From: Kineosporia succinea
GTDB lineage: Bacteria; Actinomycetota; Actinomycetes; Actinomycetales; Kineosporiaceae
DNA length: 64,000 nucleotides
NCBI RefSeq assembly: GCF_030811555.1
Contig: NZ_JAUSQZ010000001.1
Span: 62,001 to 126,000, forward strand
Direction: 5' to 3'
Positions 1 through 7,375 of this stretch are shown here, piece after piece. Position 1 is the first letter of the stretch. Every line of letters starts with the position of its first letter. The notes below the pieces were generated by a model, which saw nothing but the letters and a program-made list of their open reading frames with translations, searched no databases and was not told the origin of the DNA. A program made the position numbers and the translations under genes.

Positions 1-1014
1 CAGCGGGATCGCCAGAGCGGCGTCGTCGGTGGCCGGGAGACGGTTGTCGATGGCCGCCTGGGAGGCGTCCGTCGTCGTGCACTGCCCCGCCGTCACCGTC
101 TGCACCTCGGGGAAGAGGTTGCGGATCTGGCCGGGGAAACCGCTCAGGCACAGCGAGCTCCCGGTGCAGGAGCCCAGCTTCGTGGTGGTCATCAGGGTGT
201 TGCCGACCTGGATCGGAACCCCGCTCGGGACCACGTAGGCGCTCACCCCGTCCGGCACCCCCGCGGTGAGGTTCACCGTCCGCGAGGTGTCGTAGAGCAG
301 CTCGCCCTTGGTCAGCTGACCAGCTGCGACGCTGTAGGGGTTGCTGGTCGCGGACTGGGTGCCGGCTATGCCCACGTACCCGGCCTGGTTGACCGAGACC
401 GAGTAGGCCTTGCTGTCCAGCGTCGCGAAGAGCACGCAGCCGTCGGCACCGGTGACCTGGGTCTTGCCGGTCCCGACCAGGGTCACCGTGACCCCGGGGA
501 CCCCGAGCCCGGTCGACCCCTTCACCAGCACCGAGAGCGCGCCCTTGGTGCCGTCGTTCGGCCCGAACCCGACCGAGCGCAGCAGGTCACCGGTGACGGG
601 CTTGACCAGGCCCATGTTGTCCCAGCTCACCGACACCCGGACGAGCTTGTAGGCCAGGGCCCCGCTGGTGCCCGTGCAGGCGCTGGAGGTGGCGCCCGAG
701 GTCAGGTAGCTGGCGTTCTGGGTGATCGTGTAGGTGACGGAGCCGACGGTCTGGACGGTCGTCGAGGGGTCGTCCGGGATCTGCTGCGGCGTCTGGGAGC
801 GCGCCTTCTCCAGCTGCTGGCTGACCAGGTTGGCCGCCGTCGTGCGGCGCAGGTTGTCGCCCGCGACCGCGCCGGTCTGCATGAAGACGCCGAGTACGGC
901 CGTCACGCCGATGGCGAAGACCGCCATCGCGACGACGACCTCGAGCAGCGACATCCCGCTGTCGCGAGCGTGTTCCCGCCGCGGACACGCGTCCGCGCAA
1001 GCCCATCCAGCCAT
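1..1014 (-). CDS. type IV prepilin-like protein, 3' end beyond window
   Basis: Likely minor pilin or pseudopilin of the type IV pilus encoded beside it, anchored in the cytoplasmic membrane before assembly. The ATG at 1014 follows a GGAG ribosome site. A 20-residue leader ends in Gly and is followed by MSLLEVVVAMAVF, so Gly at -1 and Glu at +5 fit the prepilin peptidase rule; a hydrophobic helix follows. Around residues 160-215 the segments VLVKGSTGLGVPGVTVTL, ADGCVLFATL and YSVSVNQAGY resemble a transthyretin/carboxypeptidase-regulatory-like beta domain, a pattern-based call. The next gene upstream is pilA, separated by a strong hairpin. All 338 visible codons are open to the window edge, so the protein is much longer than a major pilin. 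Confidence 0.8.
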   Translation of the reverse strand, partial: MAGWACADACPRREHARDSGMSLLEVVVAMAVFAIGVTAVLGVFMQTGAVAGDNLRRTTAANLVSQQLEKARSQTPQQIPDDPSTTVQTVGSVTYTITQNASYLTSGATSSACTGTSGALAYKLVRVSVSWDNMGLVKPVTGDLLRSVGFGPNDGTKGALSVLVKGSTGLGVPGVTVTLVGTGKTQVTGADGCVLFATLDSKAYSVSVNQAGYVGIAGTQSATSNPYSVAAGQLTKGELLYDTSRTVNLTAGVPDGVSAYVVPSGVPIQVGNTLMTTTKLGSCTGSSLCLSGFPGQIRNLFPEVQTVTAGQCTTTDASQAAIDNRLPATDDAALAIPL

Positions 1015-1064
1015 TTCTCCGCCAACTCTTCACAGCCCGCGTACAACCACGTGGTGCTACAGCG

Positions 1065-1096
1065 GAGGGCCGGCCGGACCCGGCCGGCCGGCCCTC
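1065..1096 (-). terminator. hairpin between pilA and the prepilin gene
   Basis: A perfect 13-bp stem (GAGGGCCGGCCGG with its complement) and a 6-nt loop lie just downstream of the pilA stop. There is no long U-run, as is common in actinobacteria. It probably limits read-through from the strongly expressed major pilin gene into the minor prepilin gene. Confidence 0.7.
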
Positions 1097-1113
1097 GTGT
1101 TCAGGAGTTCAGA

Positions 1114-1602
1114 TCACGGCGCCGAGGCCGAGGCGCAGACGCCCTGCTCGAGGCCGTTCTGCGCGGAGAACTTGTAGGTCTGGGCATCGCCGTTCGGGTT
1201 CTTCACACCGACGCACCACTGACCGGAGTCCGTGCCGAGAACCAGGCCCGTGCCCGGAGCGGCAGTGGCGGCGGCGGCCGTACCGACACCCCACAGAACG
1301 ACGCCGTTGCTGACCTTGCCGACGTCGATCGCCGAGCCACCGGCCGGGGTGATCACGTAGCGGCTGCTCACGATGTTCACCGTGGGCGCCACCGTGCCGT
1401 CGACGAAGTACGTCGCCAGCGCCTTACCGATGGACGAGGCGTCCGACTTCGCCGCGCTGTCCTGGGCCTTCTTGCGCTGCGACAGGAAGACCGGGATCGC
1501 GATGGCGGCCAGGATGCCAATGATGATCATGACGACCAGGAGCTCGATCAGGGTGAAGCCCTGGTCCTTCTCCTTCATCGACTTACGGATGCGAGCGAGC
1601 AT
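1114..1602 (-). CDS. pilA: major type IV pilin PilA
   Basis: Structural subunit of type IVa pili. The 162-residue product has a short basic leader MLARIRKSMKEKDQG followed by FTLIELLVVMIIIGILAAIA, the canonical prepilin site (Gly at -1, Phe at +1, Glu at +5) and N-terminal helix. The C-terminal part is small and Gly/Ala/Thr-rich with two cysteines (WCVGV and GVCAS) that could form the D-region disulfide. An AAGGAG ribosome site lies 8 nt before the ATG. The 156-nt spacer up to the pilC stop, at 1603-1758, is the longest in this cluster and presumably carries a dedicated promoter; a tandem TTTCGG is visible there on the coding strand but I cannot assign -35/-10 boxes. Confidence 0.92.
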   Translation of the reverse strand: MLARIRKSMKEKDQGFTLIELLVVMIIIGILAAIAIPVFLSQRKKAQDSAAKSDASSIGKALATYFVDGTVAPTVNIVSSRYVITPAGGSAIDVGKVSNGVVLWGVGTAAAATAAPGTGLVLGTDSGQWCVGVKNPNGDAQTYKFSAQNGLEQGVCASASAP

Positions 1603-1758
1603 CGAGTGCTCCTTCTGATCTGACTAAAGCGGCTGGGTTGAGCGCGCCGCCTGGCCGGGGCGACCTGGCGCGACTCGATGACAATCGTGATATCGGCCGA
1701 CCTGAGCGGCACTTGAGGATTCCGAAACCGAAACCTACTGCCGCGTACCGGTCCTACC

Positions 1759-2988
1759 TCACGTGATCAGGTTGAAGACGGAGAAGATGGGCATGTAGAG
1801 GGCGATGATCATGCCGCCGATGAGCGACCCCAGCACGGCGATCATCAACGGCTCGATGATGCTCGTCAGGGCCTCGGTGGTGGCCTCGACCTCTTGGTCG
1901 TAGAACTCGGAGATCTTGTGCAGCATGCTGTCCATGGCTCCGGTGTCCTCACCGACGGCCAGCATCTGCACCACCATGGGTGGGAACACCTTGTGCTCGG
2001 CCAGGGGGGCAGCCAGCGGTTTTCCCTGCTGGACGCTCTCCCCCACTGCCTTGGCCGCGTCCCTCAGCACCACGTTGCCGGCCGCCTCACCCACGATCTC
2101 GAGGCTGCGCAGGATCGGCACACCGGCGTGCAGCATGGTTCCCAGATTTCGCGAGAACCGGCTGATCGCGACCTTTCTGAAGAGGTCACCGAAGATGGGC
2201 ACCTTGAGCTTCAGCGGGTCCACGACCCGGCGCACACCCTCCTTGTGCTTGTTCCGGTTCCAGATCACCGAACCGGGAACGGCGAGCACCACGATGATCG
2301 GCGCCGCGACCTTCATCGCCGCCGACAGGAACACCAGCGCCCGGGTGGGAGCCGGCAGCGTGCCACCCAGACTCGCGAACATGTTCGTGAACACCGGCAC
2401 GATGAACAGCAGCATGCCCACCACCGCGAGGATGGCCATGATGAAAACCACCACGGGGTAGGTCATCGCCGACTTGATCTTCGCCCGCAGCTTGACCTCG
2501 GACTCCATGTTCGCCGCGATCTGCAGCAGCACCGCGTCGAGGAAACCGCCGACCTCACCGGCCCGGCACATGTTGATCATCAGCGGTGGGAAGACCTTGG
2601 TGTGCTTGGCCATTGCCGCCGAGAGCGACGAACCCCCCTCGACGTCCGACCTGACCTCGTTGAGAGTCTTGGCCAGGGGCTTGCTCTCGGTCTGCTCGGC
2701 CAGGATGCTCAGGGCCTTCAGCAGCGACAGGCCGGAGTCGATCATCGTCGCGAACTGGCGGCTCATGATCGCCAGGTCCTTGAGATCGACCTTGTTGCTG
2801 CCCGGCATCTTGATCTCGACGTTCAGGCCGGTGTTGGCCTGCTTCACGTCGAGCGGCGCGTAACCCTGCTGCCGGAGCCGCTGGATCAGCACGTCCTCGC
2901 TGGGGGCCTCGAGCTTGCCCTTGACGAGCTTGCCCTGACGGTCCCGGTACTTGTACTCGTACGTCTTCGCCGCGGTCGCCGTCGCCAT
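1759..2988 (-). CDS. pilC: type IV pilus inner-membrane platform protein PilC
   Basis: Polytopic membrane platform that couples the cytoplasmic ATPases to pilus assembly. The 409-residue product has two type II secretion F domains: the first around residues 70-190, with the motif SGLSLLKALSILAEQTES, and a second repeat near 270-395 with AGVPILRSLEIVGEAAGN. Hydrophobic segments include YPVVVFIMAILAVVGMLLF and a C-terminal IAVLGSLIGGMIIALYMPIF. The N-terminus (TYEYKYRDRQGKLVKGKLEA) is the usual PilC/GspF start. The start at 2988 was chosen over longer frames because GAGGAGG lies 6 nt before it and it begins 11 nt after the pilT stop, consistent with a pilT-pilC operon. Confidence 0.93.
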   Translation of the reverse strand: MATATAAKTYEYKYRDRQGKLVKGKLEAPSEDVLIQRLRQQGYAPLDVKQANTGLNVEIKMPGSNKVDLKDLAIMSRQFATMIDSGLSLLKALSILAEQTESKPLAKTLNEVRSDVEGGSSLSAAMAKHTKVFPPLMINMCRAGEVGGFLDAVLLQIAANMESEVKLRAKIKSAMTYPVVVFIMAILAVVGMLLFIVPVFTNMFASLGGTLPAPTRALVFLSAAMKVAAPIIVVLAVPGSVIWNRNKHKEGVRRVVDPLKLKVPIFGDLFRKVAISRFSRNLGTMLHAGVPILRSLEIVGEAAGNVVLRDAAKAVGESVQQGKPLAAPLAEHKVFPPMVVQMLAVGEDTGAMDSMLHKISEFYDQEVEATTEALTSIIEPLMIAVLGSLIGGMIIALYMPIFSVFNLIT

Positions 2989-2999
2989 CGTCCGCCTCC

Positions 3000-4700
3000 T
3001 CAGCCGCGCCCGGTCAGGCGCTGGAAGTCGTCGGCGTGGTGCGCCTTCTCGAGCGCCTGGTCGTACTGCACCCGGCCGGCCCGCACCATGTCGGCCAGAC
3101 ACTGGTCCATCGTCTGCATGCCCTGCTGGGCCCCGGCCTGCATCGCCGAGTAGATCTGGTGGGTCTTGCCCTCACGGATCAGGTTCCGGATGGCACCGGT
3201 CGCGAACATCACCTCGGTGGCCGCCGCGCGGCCCTTGCCGTCGGCCGATCGCACCAGGGTCTGGCAGACCACGCCCTGCAGCGCACCGGCCAGCTGCACC
3301 CGGACCTGCTGCTGCTGCTCGGGCGGGAACACGTCGATGATGCGGTCGACCGTCTGCGCGGCGTCCTGCGTGTGCAGCGTGCCGAACACCAGGTGACCGG
3401 TCTCGGCCGCGGTCAGCGCCACCGAGATCGTCTCCAGGTCACGGAGCTCACCGACCAGGATGATGTCCGGGTCCTGGCGCAGCACGTGCTTGAGCGCGCT
3501 GCCGAACGAGTGCGTGTCCTCGCCCACCTCACGCTGGTTGACCAGGCAGTTCTTGTTCGGGTGGAGGAACTCGATGGGGTCTTCCACGGTCATGATGTGG
3601 TCGTGCCGGGTGCGGTTGGCCAGGTCGATCAGCGCCGCCAGCGTCGTCGACTTTCCCGAGCCGGTCGGGCCGGTCACCAGCACCATGCCGCGGGGCAGGC
3701 CGGCGAACGTCGCGACCTTCGGGTTGATGCTCAGCTGCTCGAGAGTCTTGATCTCGTAAGGGATCACCCGCATCACGGCGCCCATCGACTCACGCTGCCG
3801 GTACACGTTCACCCGGAACCGCGAGGCGCCGGGCACCGCGTAGGCGAAGTCGAGCTCGAGGTTCTCCTCGAAACGTTCCCGCTGCTTCTGGGTGAGGATC
3901 GCGTAGACCGTCGACTGGATCGCGTGGTTGTTCAGCGGCGGGTGGTCGGGCACCGGGGCGAGGTGGCCGCGGATACGCACCAGCGGCGGGGCGCCGTTCG
4001 ACAGGTGCAGGTCGGAGCCGCCCTGCTGCACCAGGAACGCCAGCACGGCGTGCAGGTCGAAGCCGGTCGGCTCGATCGGTGAGGCTTGAGGACGTTGCTG
4101 CTGGGGCGGCTGCGGAGCCGTCGCCGGCGGCTGTGGCTGGCTGGGCACCCGACCCGGCTGGACGCCGGGCTGTACGTTCGGCTGGGGTGCCTGCTGCGGC
4201 ACCTGACCGGGTGCGGCCTGGTGCCGTCCGGGGGCCGGTGCGGGCATGAGACCGGGCTGGGCCAGCGGCATCAGACCCGGCTGTCCCCCGGCCGGCTGCG
4301 CGACCGGACGGGCCGGCGGCTGGGGCTGCTGCTGCGGCGGAACCAGGCCCGGGGTCACGTTCTGGCCGGGCTGGGCCGCACGGACCGGCTGCTGGAGGCC
4401 CGGGTGAACGCCGGGCTGAGCACCCGGCTGAGCCGCCTGTGCGTAGGTCGGGTGCGAGTAGGCGGGCGGCGCCACCGTGTGTGCCCCCGGCTGGGCGGCC
4501 GGCTGCAGTCCAGGGTGCAGTACCGGGTGTGCTCCGGGGTGTGCTCCGGGGTGCCCGGACGGCTGGGCTCCCGGCTGGTGGCCGGCCGGCGCCGGGTGCG
4601 ACCGCGGCTGCGGGGCAGCGGCCTGCCCCGGGGCGGGAGCGGTGGGAGCGGGAGCCGCCGGCCTTTCGGGTCCGGGCTGCCCGGGATAGCTGTTGTCCAC
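3000..4700 (-). CDS. pilT: PilT-type retraction ATPase with long low-complexity N-terminus
   Basis: Hexameric cytoplasmic ATPase that powers pilus retraction and twitching. Residues from about 220 to the end form a complete PilT core: FDLHAVLAFLVQQGGSDLHL at its start, Walker A GPTGSGKST near residue 340, Asp box VEDPIEF, Walker B DIILVGELRD, His box TGHLVFGTLHT, and AIRNLIREGK near the end. Preceding it is a roughly 215-residue extension rich in Pro, Gly, Gln, Ala and His with repeated HPG and QPG turns (GHPGAHPGAHPVLHPGLQP), absent from typical PilT of about 350 residues. The GTG at 4700 was chosen because AAGGAGG lies 6 nt upstream. PilB (extension ATPase) is not in the window; the RDLETIS motif and C-terminus favour PilT. 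Confidence 0.9.
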   Translation of the reverse strand: MDNSYPGQPGPERPAAPAPTAPAPGQAAAPQPRSHPAPAGHQPGAQPSGHPGAHPGAHPVLHPGLQPAAQPGAHTVAPPAYSHPTYAQAAQPGAQPGVHPGLQQPVRAAQPGQNVTPGLVPPQQQPQPPARPVAQPAGGQPGLMPLAQPGLMPAPAPGRHQAAPGQVPQQAPQPNVQPGVQPGRVPSQPQPPATAPQPPQQQRPQASPIEPTGFDLHAVLAFLVQQGGSDLHLSNGAPPLVRIRGHLAPVPDHPPLNNHAIQSTVYAILTQKQRERFEENLELDFAYAVPGASRFRVNVYRQRESMGAVMRVIPYEIKTLEQLSINPKVATFAGLPRGMVLVTGPTGSGKSTTLAALIDLANRTRHDHIMTVEDPIEFLHPNKNCLVNQREVGEDTHSFGSALKHVLRQDPDIILVGELRDLETISVALTAAETGHLVFGTLHTQDAAQTVDRIIDVFPPEQQQQVRVQLAGALQGVVCQTLVRSADGKGRAAATEVMFATGAIRNLIREGKTHQIYSAMQAGAQQGMQTMDQCLADMVRAGRVQYDQALEKAHHADDFQRLTGRG

Positions 4701-4859
4701 CGGATCCTCCTTGGCACCGTGCCGGGGCGATCCGCGGTCACGGCCGGTGGCACACGTGCGAACCACCGGTCCGTAGGGATTTCGGCCGATGAGGTGGTTC
4801 GCTTGAGCGGAGGATCAACGCAGCGCGACGACGCGCCGCAGGAGGGAGTAGCGCCGGGT

Positions 4860-5708
4860 TCAGCGCGAGGCCAGGGCCTTCTCCCCGGCGACCCGCATGT
4901 CCTCGACCGGCGCGCTGCGGCCGGTCATCAGCCGGACCTGCTCGGCGGCCTGGTGCAGGAGCATCTCGAAGCCGCCCACCGCGGCACCCCCGGCCGAGCT
5001 CCACCACTGCGCGGCCTGCGTCGGCCACGGGTGGTACGACACGTCGAGCAGGGAACCCGCCGGAGGCCCGGCCACCGACTCCCGCAACCCGCCCGCCCAG
5101 GTGCCCGCCGCGTCCCCCGGCAACGTGACGATGACCGCGTCGGCCGACAGCACCGCCGCGTGGTCGTCGAGCGGTGCCACCCGCGCGGCCACCCCGAGCT
5201 TCTCGGCCACCTCGAGCGGCAGCCCGGCCCTCGCGGCGGTGCGCGCCTGCACGATCACGTGCTCGCAGCCCATCTCGGCCAGCGCCGCCACGGCCGACGC
5301 CGCAGTCGCCCCGGCCCCGACGACACAGCCCACGGGCGCCTTCGACAGCCCGGTCGACCGCAGCGCCTGGACGATGCCGTGCACATCGGTGTTGGCACCC
5401 ACCGGTGCCCCCTCGGAAGTCCAGGTCACCGTGTTCACCGCGCCCACCACGTCCGCCGTCGGAGTGACCGAGGCCAGCAACGGGATGACGACGCGCTTCA
5501 GCGGCATGGTGAGCGAGAGCCCGGCCCATTCGGGCCCGAGCCCGGCGAACCAGGCCGGGAACCCGGCCTCGTCCATCTCGACCGCCGTGTACGCCCACCC
5601 GGTCAGGCCGAGCGACTCGTAGGCCGCACCGTGCAGCACAGGCGAGAGCGAGTGACCGATGGGGCTGCCGAGCACCGCGGCCCGGCGGCCCCCCTCCGAC
5701 GTCCTCAC
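4860..5708 (-). CDS. aroE: shikimate dehydrogenase
   Basis: Reduces 3-dehydroshikimate to shikimate with NADPH in aromatic amino acid and folate precursor synthesis. The 282-residue product fits the family length. Visible motifs are the shikimate-binding SPIGHSLSP near the N-terminus, the catalytic-lysine region LTMPLKR, NTVTW and NTDVHGI, and a nucleotide-binding loop VVGAGATAASA. The GTG at 5708 directly follows the mltG stop (TGATGTG), implying translational coupling. The order ruvX-mltG-aroE is conserved in actinobacteria, where aroC/aroK often follow; here pilT follows instead after a 159-nt gap. Confidence 0.92.
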   Translation of the reverse strand: MRTSEGGRRAAVLGSPIGHSLSPVLHGAAYESLGLTGWAYTAVEMDEAGFPAWFAGLGPEWAGLSLTMPLKRVVIPLLASVTPTADVVGAVNTVTWTSEGAPVGANTDVHGIVQALRSTGLSKAPVGCVVGAGATAASAVAALAEMGCEHVIVQARTAARAGLPLEVAEKLGVAARVAPLDDHAAVLSADAVIVTLPGDAAGTWAGGLRESVAGPPAGSLLDVSYHPWPTQAAQWWSSAGGAAVGGFEMLLHQAAEQVRLMTGRSAPVEDMRVAGEKALASR

Positions 5709-5709
5709 A

Positions 5710-6849
5710 TCAGCGATCCGGATTGGCGCGCAGCCAGGCCCGGAACTCCTCGACGTACCGGTTGTGCTCCGTGACGTTGTTCGCGAACTTCGTCTCACCG
5801 GTGGTGGGGTTGGTGGTGACGAAGAACAGCCACTGGCCGGGCGTCGGCTTCAGGGCCGCCTCGAGCGCCGCGTGACCCGGGTTGCTGATCGGCCCGGCCG
5901 GCAGACCCGCGTACTTGTACGTGTTGTACGGGCTCGTGCTGGCCCGGTCGTCCGACGTGGTGGTCACGTTGAACTTGCCGGTGGCGTAGCTGACCGTGGA
6001 GTCGAGCTGCAGCTTCATGCCGTCGTCGAGCCGGTTCGAGAGCACCCGGGACACCTTGCCCATGTACTTCTCGTTGCCCGCCTCGGCCTCGATGATGCTG
6101 GCCTTGATCACGGTCTCGCGCAGTTCCCGGGGCGCGATGCCGAGCTCGTCGTAGGTGTGGTTGCCCCGCGCGACCATTTCCTTGAGCACCTCGGTGGCCG
6201 TCACGCCGGGCCCGAAGTCGTAGGTCGCCGGGTAGAGGAAGCCCTCGAGGTTGCCCTTGGCGGCCGACGGCAGCCCGATCTTGCCGGACTTCGCGGCGTC
6301 GGACAGGTCGCTGCGCTTCAGGTCGAGCGCCTTGGCGATCTTGTTGAGCGCGTCGGAGACCCGGGTGCCCTCGGGGATGGTGACGGTGCTGGTGATCCGG
6401 TTCTCGGGATCCGCCAGCACGTCGAGTGCGGCGGCGCCGGACATCTTCTTCTTCAGCGAGTAGGTGCCGGGCTGGATACCGGCCGCGCGCGAGTCCTTCT
6501 TGGTCGCGTCCACGAACGCCACGGCGGTCTTGGTGACCCCGGCATCGGTCAGCACCGAGGCGATGACCCGGCCGGACGCGCCCTCGGGAATCGTCACGTC
6601 GACCTTGCCCTCGCCCTCGCCCGCGTAGTCCTTCGGCTCGGTCAGCCGGGCGACGACCGGCGACAGCGCCAGGTACGCGCCGTACACCCCTCCGCCGGCG
6701 ATGAGCAGCGACAGCGCCAGGACGGTCCAGGTGCGGCGCCGACGGCTCTTGCGGCGCTTGCGCTTCTGCCGGTCAGCCCGGCGACGGCTCGGTGGTGGCC
6801 CGGAGAAACCACCAGGGAGCACGTCATGCAGCGACGACACATCGCTCAC
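5710..6849 (-). CDS. mltG: endolytic murein transglycosylase MltG
   Basis: Cleaves nascent peptidoglycan glycan strands and is thought to act as a terminator of glycan polymerisation. The 379-residue product has a cytoplasmic basic Arg/Lys-rich segment (residues 20-40), one transmembrane helix around 41-62 (TWTVLALSLLIAGGGVYGAY) and an extracytoplasmic YceG domain. The catalytic glutamate is recognisable in KASIIEAEAG, with downstream SRVLSNRLDDGMKLQLDSTV and the AGLPAGPISNPG signature. The GTG start has GAGG 7 nt upstream and lies 13 nt after the ruvX stop, so it is in the ruvX-mltG-aroE operon. Confidence 0.93.
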   Translation of the reverse strand: MSDVSSLHDVLPGGFSGPPPSRRRADRQKRKRRKSRRRRTWTVLALSLLIAGGGVYGAYLALSPVVARLTEPKDYAGEGEGKVDVTIPEGASGRVIASVLTDAGVTKTAVAFVDATKKDSRAAGIQPGTYSLKKKMSGAAALDVLADPENRITSTVTIPEGTRVSDALNKIAKALDLKRSDLSDAAKSGKIGLPSAAKGNLEGFLYPATYDFGPGVTATEVLKEMVARGNHTYDELGIAPRELRETVIKASIIEAEAGNEKYMGKVSRVLSNRLDDGMKLQLDSTVSYATGKFNVTTTSDDRASTSPYNTYKYAGLPAGPISNPGHAALEAALKPTPGQWLFFVTTNPTTGETKFANNVTEHNRYVEEFRAWLRANPDR

Positions 6850-6862
6850 GCCGCAGCCTCGC

Positions 6863-7372
6863 TCACGTCAGTGCCTCTCCATGGCCAGGACCCGGTCCAT
6901 CCGGGTCCGATTCCAGAACGACCGGGGACCCCGGAGGGCGCCCGGACGAACGTTCCGCGTCCAGCGCCGACTGCAGGATCACCACAGCCGCCGCCTGGTC
7001 GACGACCGGGCGGCGTTTGCGTCCTTTCACACCAGCTTCGCGAAGCCGCTGATGCGCGGTCACGGTACTGAGCCGCTCGTCGACGAGGCGCACCGGGACC
7101 GGGGCCACACGACGGGCGACTTCGACAGAGTACGCGCGCGCGAGCGCCGCCGCTGCCCCCTCATTGCCCGAAAGTGAACGAGGGAGGCCGACGATTACCT
7201 CACACACCGCTAATTCGGTGACCAACCGTGAGATCCGGTCATAGTGCGTATTGCTGCCCTCGACGACCTGAACCGTCTCCAGCGGGGTCGCGAGGAACCC
7301 GGCGGCGTCCGAGCGGGCCAGGCCCACCCGGACGCTGCCGACGTCAACGCCCATCCGGACGCCTTGCCGCAC
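6863..7372 (-). CDS. ruvX: RuvX/YqgF-family putative Holliday junction resolvase
   Basis: RNase H-fold nuclease of the YqgF family, implicated in 16S rRNA 5' processing and Holliday junction cleavage. Family signatures are MGVDVGSVRVGLARSD at the N-terminus, the VIVGLPRSLSGNEG motif, VRLVDERLSTVTA with the acidic pair, and VDQAAAVVILQ. At 169 residues it is slightly longer than usual because of a Pro/Gly-rich tail. The GTG at 7372 lies 3 nt after the alaS stop codon, so translation is probably coupled; an internal ATG at 7354 is a possible alternative start. Confidence 0.9.
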   Translation of the reverse strand: MRQGVRMGVDVGSVRVGLARSDAAGFLATPLETVQVVEGSNTHYDRISRLVTELAVCEVIVGLPRSLSGNEGAAAALARAYSVEVARRVAPVPVRLVDERLSTVTAHQRLREAGVKGRKRRPVVDQAAAVVILQSALDAERSSGRPPGSPVVLESDPDGPGPGHGEALT

Positions 7373-7375
7373 GGG

